A stretch of DNA of 64,000 nucleotides from Streptomyces albicerus (GTDB lineage: Bacteria; Actinomycetota; Actinomycetes; Streptomycetales; Streptomycetaceae). Every line of letters begins with the position of its first letter. Positions within the stretch are counted from its first letter, which is position 1. The translations under genes were made by a program, and so were the position numbers. Where the stretch lies: positions 62,001 to 126,000 of the forward strand of contig NZ_VWMY01000036.1 of assembly GCF_008905045.1 (NCBI RefSeq), in the 5' to 3' direction. This document shows positions 32,940 through 40,638 of the stretch, piece by piece. Below the pieces are notes generated by a model. The model searched no databases, had not been told where the DNA came from, and worked only from the letters and a program-made list of their open reading frames with translations.

Positions 32940-34081
32940 CCGGAGACCGCCTTGCCCCAGCCCTGCCCGAGGACTTCCTTGGCCTTGCTCTGCTGGGCCT
33001 CGGTCGGGAACTCCGGAGTGCCGGAGACCTCGGGGAGCTTGGCGGCGGCGGTCTTGTCGAGCGTGCCGGCCTTCTCCATGGCGGTCATCAGGGCCGGGCG
33101 GGCGAACCCCTCGAGCCAGAGGTTCTGGCCCTCGGCGCTGTAGAGGTACTCCTGCCACAGGCGGGCGGCCGCGGGGTGCGGGGCATCCTTGTTGACGGCC
33201 TGCGAGTAGTACTGGGAGAACTTGCCGTCGGACGGGACGGAGACCTTCCAGTCAAGCCCCTTGGACTTGAACTCGGTGGCGTACCCGGCGTTGAGGTAGT
33301 CCCAGTCGATGCTGATCGGGGTCTCGCCCTTCTCGACCGTGGCGGGAGTCGACTCGACGGGCGTGTAGTTGCCGTTCTTCTTCAGCTTGGCGAAGAAGTC
33401 GAGGCCGGGCTGGATGTCGTCGAAGGAGCCGCCGCTCGCGAGGGACGCGGCCCAGACGCCGCCGAACGCCGAACCGGACTTGGTGGGGTTGCCGTTGAGC
33501 GCGACCTGGCCCTTGTACTGCGGCTTGAGCAGATCGGCGAAGGTCGCCGGACAGGTCTTCACGCGCTTGGCGTCGCAGCCGATGGAGATGTACCCGCCGT
33601 AGTCGTTGTACCAGCGGCCCTGTGCGTCCTTCTGCCCCTCGGGGATGTCGGCGAACGCCTCGACCTTGTACGGCGCGAGCAGCCCCTGCTGGGCGGCGCT
33701 CAATGCGAAGGAACTGCCCAGGTCGAGTACGTCGGGGGCGCGGTCCTGGCCCTTGCGGGAGGTGACGGCGTTGATCTCGTCCTGGCTGCTGCCGTCGGGG
33801 TTCTCGACCTCGATCTTGATGCCGTACTTCTTCTCGAACCCGTCGATCAGCGCGCCATAGTTGGCCCAGTCGCGGGGCAGCGCGATCGCCTGCAGCGTGC
33901 CCTCCTTCTTGGCCGCCTTCACGAGCGCGTCCATGCCGCCGAAGGCCTCGGCCGAGGTCGCGGTGGCGGCGCTCTTGCCGTCGGTGGTGGTGGACGCGTC
34001 GTCGGGGGCCGCGCCACAGGCACTCAGAGCGAGTGCGGCGGCGCCGACGAAGACGGCTGTTCTCGGCAGGGACACGGTCAC
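32936..34081 (-). CDS. ABC importer substrate-binding lipoprotein
   Basis: 381 residues. A lipoprotein signal ends in ALSACG (lipid-modified Cys about residue 22). The mature part is a type-2 periplasmic-binding fold of the PotD/AfuA/AEP class: LVKAAKKEGTLQAIALPRDWANYGALIDGFEKKYGIKIEV, then AINGNP-like VALNGNPTKSGSAF and IDWDYLNAGY. It is the first gene of a five-gene leftward operon: binding protein, two permeases, ATPase, HAD-EEP hydrolase. The ligand cannot be read, but the hydrolase and gene order suggest an organophosphate or phosphonate. A palindrome 56 bases upstream is a likely GntR site. Confidence 0.93.
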   Translation of the reverse strand: MTVSLPRTAVFVGAAALALSACGAAPDDASTTTDGKSAATATSAEAFGGMDALVKAAKKEGTLQAIALPRDWANYGALIDGFEKKYGIKIEVENPDGSSQDEINAVTSRKGQDRAPDVLDLGSSFALSAAQQGLLAPYKVEAFADIPEGQKDAQGRWYNDYGGYISIGCDAKRVKTCPATFADLLKPQYKGQVALNGNPTKSGSAFGGVWAASLASGGSFDDIQPGLDFFAKLKKNGNYTPVESTPATVEKGETPISIDWDYLNAGYATEFKSKGLDWKVSVPSDGKFSQYYSQAVNKDAPHPAAARLWQEYLYSAEGQNLWLEGFARPALMTAMEKAGTLDKTAAAKLPEVSGTPEFPTEAQQSKAKEVLGQGWGKAVSG

Positions 34082-34136
34082 GGTCTTCTCCAGGGGTGCG
34101 CTCAGGGGTCACACGAGACTGAGAACTCGTCAGCGG

Positions 34137-34154
34137 AACTTGTCTGAACAAGTT
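34137..34154. promoter_or_regulatory. GntR/HutC-type operator between importer operon and regulator
   Basis: AACTTGT (34137-34143) and ACAAGTT (34148-34154) are perfect seven-base arms around CTGA. The core CTTGTCTGAACAAG matches the general HutC-subfamily pattern (GTCTAnAC-like). It lies 56 bases before the binding-protein start and 150 before the GntR gene. It probably binds the divergent regulator. Confidence 0.65.
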
Positions 34155-34304
34155 GGCCTCAGTAGGCCCGCCGTTGATGTCCTGTTCGTAAACTCTGGAA
34201 AAACCATGGCCCTTGATTCTCCGGCCACTCGCCGGGCTCACGTGTCACCGCAGCTCATCGTCTACGCTGGTCAAGGGGCACACACCTGCGCACAGAGGGG
34301 GAGC

Positions 34305-35054
34305 ATGGCGGCACGACACGAGGAGATCGCCGAGGCGCTGAGGCGGGCGATCGACCGCGAGGAGTACACCGTGGGCAGTCGACTGCCAGCCGAGACCGAC
34401 CTCGCGGCCCGTTACGGCGTCTCGCGCGGTACCGTCCGCCAGGCCGTCGCCGCCCTCACCTCCGAGGGGCTCATCGGCTCCCGGCAGGGCGCGCGCCGCG
34501 TGGTCCTCGCCGGCCGCCGCAGCCAGAGCTTCGAGGAGCTGCGCAGCTTCGCCCAGTGGGCGCGGGCGATGGGGCGCGAGGCGACGGGACGTGTGGTGTC
34601 GAGCGCGTACCGCCCGGCCACACCCGAGGACTCCGTTCGTCTCCAACTGGCCGCGGGCACCCCGGTGTTGCACGTCCTGCGCGTACGCGGCCTGGACGGC
34701 GAGCCCGTGCTCCTGGAGAGGACGGTGTACGCGGACTGGATCTCCCCCGCCGTCGAGGCCATCGAGCCGGACTGCCCCTCGGTCACCCAGCGCCTGTACG
34801 AGGACACGGGCCTGGTCTTCGCCTACGGCGAACATCTGATCGACGCGGTCGCGGCGAGCGCACAGGACGCCGAACTGCTGGGGGTACGCCGCACCAGCCC
34901 CCTCCTGCGCGTCCGCCGGGTCACCACGACCCGCGAAGGCCGCCCGGTCGAGTGGTCCGACGACCGCTACCGCCCGGACGCCGTCAGCTTCAGCGTCCAC
35001 AACTCCATAGCCAACAACGCCCTGGCAAGACAGCCGTCGGACAGCGCCCCGTAA
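34305..35054 (+). CDS. GntR-family (HutC/UTRA) transcriptional regulator
   Basis: 249 residues from ATG 34305, with AGAGGGGG shortly upstream. The N-terminal GntR winged helix (about residues 3-68: EALRRAIDREEYTVGSRLPAETDLAARYGVSRGTVRQAV pattern) is followed by a UTRA ligand domain (about 85-240) of the HutC subgroup (VLHVLRVRGLDGEPVLLERTVYADWISP). It is divergent from the importer operon and the obvious candidate to sense the imported compound, as PhnF or PhnR do for phosphonate uptake. The stop codon lies inside a GC hairpin (35045-35062). Confidence 0.93.
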   Translation: MAARHEEIAEALRRAIDREEYTVGSRLPAETDLAARYGVSRGTVRQAVAALTSEGLIGSRQGARRVVLAGRRSQSFEELRSFAQWARAMGREATGRVVSSAYRPATPEDSVRLQLAAGTPVLHVLRVRGLDGEPVLLERTVYADWISPAVEAIEPDCPSVTQRLYEDTGLVFAYGEHLIDAVAASAQDAELLGVRRTSPLLRVRRVTTTREGRPVEWSDDRYRPDAVSFSVHNSIANNALARQPSDSAP

Positions 35055-35155
35055 GGGGCGCGGGGAACTGCGCGCTCAACCCCCACGACCGGCACATCAC
35101 AGACGGACAGGTGCGCCCCAGAAGGGGCGCGGGGAACTGCGCGACCAGCCCCCAC
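35045..35155. repeat. Two copies of a Streptomyces GC-rich intergenic repeat
   Basis: GCGCCCC-GTAA-GGGGCGC (35045-35062) and GCGCCCC-AGAA-GGGGCGC (35113-35130) are hairpins, each continuing into GGGGAACTGCGCG. The copies are 68 bases apart. The same block without the left arm recurs at 47056-47084. They end the GntR transcript and look like a dispersed repeat family. Confidence 0.8.
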
Positions 35156-35206
35156 CAACCCGCACACACCCACCAACCCCAGCCACCCCCGCCCACCCGC
35201 GGAGCG

Positions 35207-35659
35207 CTACGTAGGCGACCCCGAAGAAAACCTCCGCAGCAACGGCGAAAGCACCAGCACGGACTTGGTCCGCTCCACGAACGGCTCCCCCGCGATCCGC
35301 TCCAGCACCCGCTCGAAATGCCGCATGTCAGAGGCGAAGACCTGCACGACCGCATCCGCCTCCCCCGTGACGGTCGACGCGGCCACGACCTCCTGATACC
35401 GCTCGAGCCCACGCTGAATGGTCTCGGGCGAGGTGTTGCTACGGCAGTAGATCTCGACGAACCCCTCGGTCTCCCAGCCGAGCGCCGCCGGGTCCACGCG
35501 CACCGTGAACCCGGTGATGGCCCCGGTCGCCCGCAACCGGTCCACCCGCCGCTTCACCGCGGGCGCGGACAGCCCGACCTCCTGCCCGATGTCGGCGTAG
35601 GAGCGCCGAGCGTCCTCGGCAAGGGCGTGCACGATGCGTTCGTCGAGATCGTTCAGCAC
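35207..35659 (-). CDS. Lrp/AsnC-family transcriptional regulator
   Basis: 150 residues from a GTG. The N-terminal helix-turn-helix (about residues 3-60: LNDLDERIVHALAEDARRS, IGQEVGLSAPAVKRRVDRL) is followed by a RAM/ligand domain (about 68-145: GFVEIYCRSNTSPETIQRGL, STVTGEADAVVQVFASDM) that binds amino acids and drives oligomer formation. It starts ten bases after the permease stop, so the two are one operon. It is the natural candidate to bind the TTGCG array upstream of the permease and to control uptake in response to an amino acid. Confidence 0.94.
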   Translation of the reverse strand: MLNDLDERIVHALAEDARRSYADIGQEVGLSAPAVKRRVDRLRATGAITGFTVRVDPAALGWETEGFVEIYCRSNTSPETIQRGLERYQEVVAASTVTGEADAVVQVFASDMRHFERVLERIAGEPFVERTKSVLVLSPLLRRFSSGSPT

Positions 35660-35669
35660 TGCGGGTGGA

Positions 35670-37154
35670 TCACTTTTCTGAGGTGGCGAGACGGGAGCGG
35701 CGATAGCCGTAACTGAAGTAGAACACGAGCCCGACGGCCATCCAGACCCCGAAGACGACCCAGGTCACGGTGTCGAGGCTGCCCATCATCCACACGCAGA
35801 AGCCGAATCCCAGCGCGGGCAGCACCGGCGACAGCGGCACCCGGAACGTGCGCGGCATCTCGGGCCGCGTACGCCGCAGCACCACGACGGCCACATTGAC
35901 CAGCGCGAAGGCGAAGAGCGTACCGATGCTGGTCGCGTCGGCGAGCTGCCCGAGCGGAATCGCGGCGGCGAGGACACCGCAGAACAGGGACACGATGACC
36001 GTGTTGACGCGCGGCGTGCCGGTCTTGGCGTGGACGCGCGAGAAGGCCTTGGGCACGAGCCCGTCGCGGGACATCGCGAAGAGGATGCGGGTCTGCCCGT
36101 AGAGCACGGTCAGGACGACACTGGCGATGGCGACGACCGCACCGGCCGCGAGCAGCGTGCCCCAGAAGGCGTCCCCGGTGACGTCCTTCATGATCCCGGC
36201 GAGCGCGGCCTCCGAGCCGGTGAACCGCTGCCAGGGCTTCGCGCCGATGGCGACGGCCGCGACGAGCACGTACAGCGCGGTCACGATGATCAGGGAGAGC
36301 ATGATGGCGCGCGGCAGGTCACGCTGGGCGTTCTTCGCTTCTTCGCCCGCGGTGGAGGCCGCGTCGAACCCGATGTACGAGAAGAAGAGGGTTGCTCCGG
36401 CGGCGCTGACGCCCGCCATGCCGAGCGGCATGAAGTTCTCGTAGTTGCCGGAGCGGAAGCCCTGGACGCCGATCGCGCAGAACAGCAGCAGCGCGGCGAT
36501 CTTCACGACAACCATGACGGTGTTGGCACGTGCGGACTCGCGGGCGCCGCCGAGCAGGAACGCCATGGCGAGCAGTACGACGATCAGCGCGGGCAGGTTG
36601 AAGACGCCCCCGTCGCCGGGCGGCGCGGAGAGCGCGTCCGGGATGGTGACGCCGATCGTGCCGTCGAGCAGTTCGTTCAGGTACTCGCCCCAGCCGACGG
36701 CGACGGCCGCGACGGAGACGCCGTACTCCAGGACGAGACACCAGCCGCAGATCCAGGCGACGAGCTCGCCCATGGTTGCGTACGCATACGAGTACGAGGA
36801 CCCGGAGACCGGAATCGTGCCCGCCAGCTCGGCGTAGGAGAGGGCGGAGAAGAGCGCCGTGAGGCCTGCGATCACGAAGGAGAGGGTGACGGCCGGACCG
36901 GCCTTGGGGACGGCCTCGCCGAGGACGACGAAGATGCCGGTGCCGAGCGTGGCGCCGATGCTGATCATCGTCAGCTGCCACAGGCCGAGGGAGCGCCGCA
37001 GGGTGCCGCCCTCGCCCTGGCCACCCTCCGCGACCAGGCTCTCCACGGGCTTGCGGCGCATCAGACGCGCGCCGGGGCCCGGGGGCGGAGGGTTGGGGTG
37101 ACTGCGGGACTGCGGGGGTGCGCCGTGGTCGAGCACGCGGCTTGGCTCCTTCAT
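35670..37154 (-). CDS. APC-family (cationic) amino acid permease
   Basis: 494 residues. After a ~60-residue polar tail there are about twelve or more membrane spans. The first carries the APC signature ISIGATLGTGIFVVLGEAVP; later ones include YAELAGTIPVSGSSYSYAYATMGELVAWICGW and FFSYIGFDAASTAGEEAKN, a motif typical of the YfnA/cationic amino acid transporter group. The last spans are FGFCVWMMGSL and VVFGVWMAVGLVFYF. It probably imports basic or other amino acids by proton symport. It forms an operon with the Lrp gene behind it, and its upstream region carries the TTGCG array. Confidence 0.92.
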   Translation of the reverse strand: MKEPSRVLDHGAPPQSRSHPNPPPPGPGARLMRRKPVESLVAEGGQGEGGTLRRSLGLWQLTMISIGATLGTGIFVVLGEAVPKAGPAVTLSFVIAGLTALFSALSYAELAGTIPVSGSSYSYAYATMGELVAWICGWCLVLEYGVSVAAVAVGWGEYLNELLDGTIGVTIPDALSAPPGDGGVFNLPALIVVLLAMAFLLGGARESARANTVMVVVKIAALLLFCAIGVQGFRSGNYENFMPLGMAGVSAAGATLFFSYIGFDAASTAGEEAKNAQRDLPRAIMLSLIIVTALYVLVAAVAIGAKPWQRFTGSEAALAGIMKDVTGDAFWGTLLAAGAVVAIASVVLTVLYGQTRILFAMSRDGLVPKAFSRVHAKTGTPRVNTVIVSLFCGVLAAAIPLGQLADATSIGTLFAFALVNVAVVVLRRTRPEMPRTFRVPLSPVLPALGFGFCVWMMGSLDTVTWVVFGVWMAVGLVFYFSYGYRRSRLATSEK

Positions 37155-37487
37155 CGCTGCCGGTCAGAGCGGCGCGGCCCCACAGCGGCCCGAAGGAAGG
37201 GACCCACCGTGCACGGGGTCCCCGCCACACTTCGTTCAGCGCATGACTCTATGAGTCCGGCCTTTCCGGCCGTAATGCAGCAACCTTGCGCGTCTCCGCA
37301 AGATCGTTGCGTTCATCGCGGGCAGGCGCGTGTTCGTTGCGTGGGGCCTTTCGACCATTGCGCAAGCCCCCGGGGAGCAGTTGCGCGAGCCTCTGGGGAG
37401 CCGATGCGCAAGCCTCTGGGGAACTGTTGCGCAAGCCATCGGGGAGCAGCGGACGAAGGCCCCGCACGGCCGCCGCTGAGGGACCGT
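37155..37487. other. Intergenic region upstream of the permease, with TTGCG array
   Basis: 333 bases between two leftward genes. It holds the phased TTGCG array at 37285-37449 and the promoter and leader of the permease-lrp operon between 37155 and 37285. A hairpin CTTGCG-CGTCTC-CGCAAG (37285-37302) is part of the array. No other gene-sized frame is convincing. Confidence 0.7.
37285..37449 (-). repeat. Phased TTGCG array with four exact-period 23-bp units
   Basis: Four head-to-tail 23-base units fill 37358-37449 (starts 37358, 37381, 37404, 37427). They share TTGCGCAAGCC at the left and GGGGAGCAG at the right; unit 2 has TTGCGCGAGCC, unit 3 starts ATGCGCAAG, and unit 3 ends in GGGGAACTG. Three more GTTGCG/CTTGCG cores lie at 37285, 37306 and 37336 (21 and 30 bases apart). 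Spacing near two helical turns and the palindromic core TTGCGCAA suggest binding by an Lrp-type oligomer. Confidence 0.85.
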
Positions 37488-37883
37488 TCAAGGACCCTCC
37501 GGCTCCCCCGCGATCGCCCGCGCCTCGGCCACGTCGTCCTCGTCGAAGCCCATCTGCCCAAGCTGCCCGTGGGCCGCCGCCTGCTCGTCGATCCACCGGT
37601 TGTGAGCCTCCCAGGCGGCCTGCTTGCTCGTCCCGAGGGCGGCTCCGATCTGCGACCAGGAGGCCCCGGCCTCCCGCGCCGCCCGCACACTGAGCTGCCG
37701 CCCGTACGCGGCCTTGCGGGCGACCACCTCACTCAGCGCGAGCAGTTCGAGCAACTCGCCCCGGTCGAGGGCTTCCTCGTCACTCCCGGCCCCGGCCAGC
37801 GACTCCCGGACCCGCAACTCGTCGAGACGGGCCACGGCGGTCAGCAGCGTGTACTGGGGCTCGATGCTCTGCGGTGTCGTCAT
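37488..37883 (-). CDS. Small helix-turn-helix protein
   Basis: 131 residues. It is helical throughout, with a helix-turn-helix near residues 72-98: SWSQIGAALGTSKQAAWEAHNRW. The start helix (LLTAVARLDELRVRESLA) and the acidic middle resemble the protein at 48513-49064, which has [21 protein letters not shown]. These two are members of one Streptomyces family of small DNA-binding-like proteins of unknown role. It ends inside the TTGCG array flank and 31 bases from the GNAT gene's end. Confidence 0.82.
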   Translation of the reverse strand: MTTPQSIEPQYTLLTAVARLDELRVRESLAGAGSDEEALDRGELLELLALSEVVARKAAYGRQLSVRAAREAGASWSQIGAALGTSKQAAWEAHNRWIDEQAAAHGQLGQMGFDEDDVAEARAIAGEPEGP

Positions 37884-37914
37884 GCCTCCAGCGTTCCGTC
37901 AAGTCACCTTGACG

Positions 37915-38445
37915 TCAAGTGGGCCTGACGACAGCTTCTTGGCCAGGACTACGCAGGGGCTTGACCAGGAACACGCAGGGGTCGGCGCACTCCTGGCGCT
38001 CGCCATCCAGGTCCAGGTAGGCCCAGCGGTCGACGTACGTCACGGCGGGTCGGTAGCCGAGCCGCGCGTAGAGCGCCGCGGCCCGTGGGTTGTCGTCGCC
38101 GACGCCGAGTCCCATGAGTCCGGTTCCGCGTGCGATCGCCAGTTCCTCGGCGGCGCGGACCAGTGCCGTGCCGATGCCCCGCGAACGCAGTGACTCGGGC
38201 CAGACGAACAGCCCGTTGAGCTCCGGACAGCCCGGCTGCGCGGCCCGCACCTCGGGAGCCGCGCACCCGGTCCAGCGGACCTCGGCGTGACCGACGGGCC
38301 GGCCGTCGGACCAGGGGATCAGATAGGTGCTGTCGCCCGCCTCCTGCCGCGCGAAGCGCGCCCCGTGACTCCCGTCCACGCTGTGCGAGGGCAGGAACTG
38401 CTCCAGAACCGCGATGTCCTCGGCCCGGCAGGCGTCGATTCTCAT
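37915..38445 (-). CDS. GNAT N-acetyltransferase
   Basis: 176 residues from ATG 38445 with only a weak ribosome site. The acetyl-CoA-binding GNAT motif is visible: LFVWPESLRSRGIGTALVRAAEELAIARG (R/Q-x-x-G-x-G/A near residues 95-110), followed by NPRAAALYARLGYRPAV. The N-terminus MRIDACRAEDIAVLEQFLP is typical of this fold. The substrate is not readable. It lies between the HTH protein and the guaB1 terminator. Confidence 0.88.
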   Translation of the reverse strand: MRIDACRAEDIAVLEQFLPSHSVDGSHGARFARQEAGDSTYLIPWSDGRPVGHAEVRWTGCAAPEVRAAQPGCPELNGLFVWPESLRSRGIGTALVRAAEELAIARGTGLMGLGVGDDNPRAAALYARLGYRPAVTYVDRWAYLDLDGERQECADPCVFLVKPLRSPGQEAVVRPT

Positions 38446-38477
38446 CCGACCGACCCTAAGCGGTCTCCGGATGCGAA

Positions 38478-38518
38478 ACGGCCCCCGTTCTCCCGGCGGA
38501 CGGGACAACGGGGGCCGT
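38478..38518 (-). terminator. Terminator after guaB1
   Basis: ACGGCCCCCGTT (38478-38489) and AACGGGGGCCGT (38507-38518) are perfect 12-base arms with a 17-base loop, 17 bases beyond the guaB1 stop. Confidence 0.85.
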
Positions 38519-38534
38519 ACAGACGGAAGTTGCG

Positions 38535-40001
38535 TCAGCTCCAGCTGGCGTGCAGCGGCTGGCCCTCCGCATAGCCCGCGGCGCTCTGGATGCCGACGAC
38601 GGCCCGCTCGGCGAACTCCTCCAGGGAGCCCGCGCCCGCGTAGGTGCAGGAGGACCGGACACCCGCGATGATCGAGTCGATCAGGTCCTCGACACCCGGC
38701 CGGGCCGGGTCGAGGAACATACGGGAGGTCGAGATGCCCTCCTCGAACAGCCCCTTGCGGGCCCGGTCGTACGCCGACTCCTCCGACGTACGGTTGCGCA
38801 CCGCGCGCGCGGACGCCATGCCGAACGACTCCTTGTAGGGGCGCCCGTTGGCGTCGTGCTGGAGGTCGCCCGGCGACTCGTACGTACCGGCGAACCAGGA
38901 GCCGACCATGACGTTCGACGCGCCCGCGGCCAGCGCCATGGCGACGTCGCGCGGGTGCCGGACGCCGCCGTCGGCCCAGACGTGCTTGCCGTACTTCTTC
39001 GCCTCGGCGGCGCATTCCAGGACGGCCGAGAACTGCGGGCGGCCCACCCCGGTCATCATGCGGGTGGTGCACATGGCGCCGGGGCCCACGCCCACCTTGA
39101 TGATGTCGGCGCCGGCCTCGACCAGATCGCGTACGCCCTCGGCGGCGACGATGTTGCCCGCGACGATCGGCACCTGCGGGTCGAGCGCGCGGACGGCCTT
39201 CACCGCGGCGATCATCGACTCCTGGTGGCCGTGCGCGGTGTCCACGACGAGCGTGTCGATGCCCGCGGCGAGGAGCTGCTTGGCCTTGCCCGCGACATCG
39301 CCGTTGATACCGACGGCGGCGGCGATGCGCAGCTTGCCGTCGGCGTCGGTGGCCGGGGTGTAGAGCGTGGCGCGCAGGGCGCCCTTGCGGGTGAGGATGC
39401 CGGCGAGCTTGCCGTCCTTGTCCACGGCGGGGGCGTAGCGGCGGTTGGCGTGGTCGAGCCTGTTGAACGCCTCGCGCGGCTCGATGTCCGCGTCGAGCAG
39501 CAGCAGATCCCGGGACATGACCTCGGACAGCTGCGTGAACCGGTCGACCCCGCTCAGGTCGGCGTCGGTGACCACACCGACCGGCCGGCCGGCCTCGTCC
39601 ACCACGACTCCGGCGTTGTGCGCGCGCTTCGGCAGCAGGGACAGCGCGTCGGCGACCGTCTGGTGCGGGGCGAGCACGATCGGGGTGTCCAGGACGAGAT
39701 GACGGCCCTTGACCCAGGAGACGACCTCGGTGACGACCTCGATCGGGATGTCCTGCGGGATGACGACGAGTCCGCCGCGGCGGGCCACGGTCTCGGCCAT
39801 ACGGCGGCCCGCGATCGCCGTCATATTGGCGACCACCAGCGGAATCGTGGTGCCGCTGCCGTCCGGCGAAGCCAGGTCGACGTCCTGCCGCGAGACGACC
39901 GCGGAGCGGCTCGGCACCATGAAGACGTCGTCGTACGTCAGGTCGTAGGGCACCGGAGCGGATTCGACGGGACGCCCTGTACCGGGTTCAAGAAAACGCA
40001 T
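38535..40001 (-). CDS. guaB1: GuaB1-family IMPDH-related protein (probable GMP reductase)
   Basis: 488 residues from ATG 40001; extra upstream frame residues are rejected as leader. Conserved blocks are YDLTYDDVFMVPSRSAV, the paired CBS domains (about 95-215; GRPVGVVTDADLSG, KLAGILTRKGAL), DTAHGHQESM, GNIVAAEGV and the catalytic Cys loop GVGPGAMCTTRMMTG, then the barrel end GGVRHPRDVAMALAAGASNVMVGSWFAGT. It belongs to the actinobacterial GuaB1 clade, separate from GuaB2. A mycobacterial member is reported to act as a GMP reductase (GMP to IMP), so that role is likely here. A structured leader precedes it. Confidence 0.9.
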   Translation of the reverse strand: MRFLEPGTGRPVESAPVPYDLTYDDVFMVPSRSAVVSRQDVDLASPDGSGTTIPLVVANMTAIAGRRMAETVARRGGLVVIPQDIPIEVVTEVVSWVKGRHLVLDTPIVLAPHQTVADALSLLPKRAHNAGVVVDEAGRPVGVVTDADLSGVDRFTQLSEVMSRDLLLLDADIEPREAFNRLDHANRRYAPAVDKDGKLAGILTRKGALRATLYTPATDADGKLRIAAAVGINGDVAGKAKQLLAAGIDTLVVDTAHGHQESMIAAVKAVRALDPQVPIVAGNIVAAEGVRDLVEAGADIIKVGVGPGAMCTTRMMTGVGRPQFSAVLECAAEAKKYGKHVWADGGVRHPRDVAMALAAGASNVMVGSWFAGTYESPGDLQHDANGRPYKESFGMASARAVRNRTSEESAYDRARKGLFEEGISTSRMFLDPARPGVEDLIDSIIAGVRSSCTYAGAGSLEEFAERAVVGIQSAAGYAEGQPLHASWS

Positions 40002-40055
40002 GAGTCTCACATTTTCACGCGAAACGGCGCAGGTCACTCCCACAAGGACACAGCA

Positions 40056-40137
40056 AAACGCCCCCGCGTTCGTGTGTTCCTCCAACGAGGTGCGGGGGCT
40101 CCGGTGCCAGGCAGTGGAACCTGCCTTACCCCGAGAG
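40056..40137 (-). promoter_or_regulatory. Candidate structured leader / attenuator of guaB1
   Basis: Read leftward, a stem CTCTCGG/CCGGAG encloses an internal loop (GGTAA against TGGCA) and a second stem GGCAG/CTGCC with a six-base loop (40099-40137). Immediately after comes a hairpin GCCCCCGC/GCGGGGGC (40092-40099 and 40060-40067) followed by GTTTTG, like an intrinsic terminator. It lies 58 bases before the guaB1 ATG. This arrangement fits an attenuated or ligand-sensing leader, but it matches no riboswitch class I can name. Confidence 0.55.
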
Positions 40138-40212
40138 CTTACCCGAACACGCCTGACTGGCGTCCGGAGCGCGGCCGCCCAGATCGCCGAGGCGCCGTCC
40201 TGAGGATGCCGG

Positions 40213-40638
40213 CTACCGGGACTCGGCCAGCACCATCACGACGACCAGCGGGGTGTCCGTCTCCCGCCAGTGCGCCGCCGCGTCGGCGAAGATCTCCTGG
40301 AGGACGCGCCAGTCCGCCGGACTGGCCGCCGCGTATTCCTGCCAGTCCCGTACGAGCACCAGTCGGCCTCGTCCGGCGGGCCACCACTCGAGGTCGCCGA
40401 GGCAGTCGGCCAGGGCGTCCCAGTTGGCGCCGAACCAGTCCGGCAGCCGCAGCGCGTCGGCACACGCCGCCATGAGCCCGGCCTTGTCGGAGACACCTGC
40501 GAGGTCCAGTGCGCCGGTCTCCCAGCCCGCCGCACGAGCGGCTTCGAGCGCACGCTCCGTCGGCAGCCGGGCCGGCCAGGAAAGGACACCGGCAGGCGCG
40601 CTGCCGTCGAGCACCGGCGCGAGCGGATCGTCCGTCAT
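40213..40638 (-). CDS. Barstar-family ribonuclease inhibitor
   Basis: 141 residues. The barstar fold signature is present in the C-terminal ~100 residues: ALDLAGVSDKAGLMAACADALRLPDWFGANWDALADCLGDLEW, with acidic side chains (Asp, Glu) that would cap the RNase active site. The start overlaps the stop of the RNase gene by four bases, so it is the immunity partner of that enzyme. It would be cytosolic and block any enzyme not yet exported. Confidence 0.93.
   Translation of the reverse strand: MTDDPLAPVLDGSAPAGVLSWPARLPTERALEAARAAGWETGALDLAGVSDKAGLMAACADALRLPDWFGANWDALADCLGDLEWWPAGRGRLVLVRDWQEYAAASPADWRVLQEIFADAAAHWRETDTPLVVVMVLAESR

Noticed and set aside
37358..37449. CRISPR-like repeat
   Set aside because: Units abut with no variable spacers and no cas genes are present.
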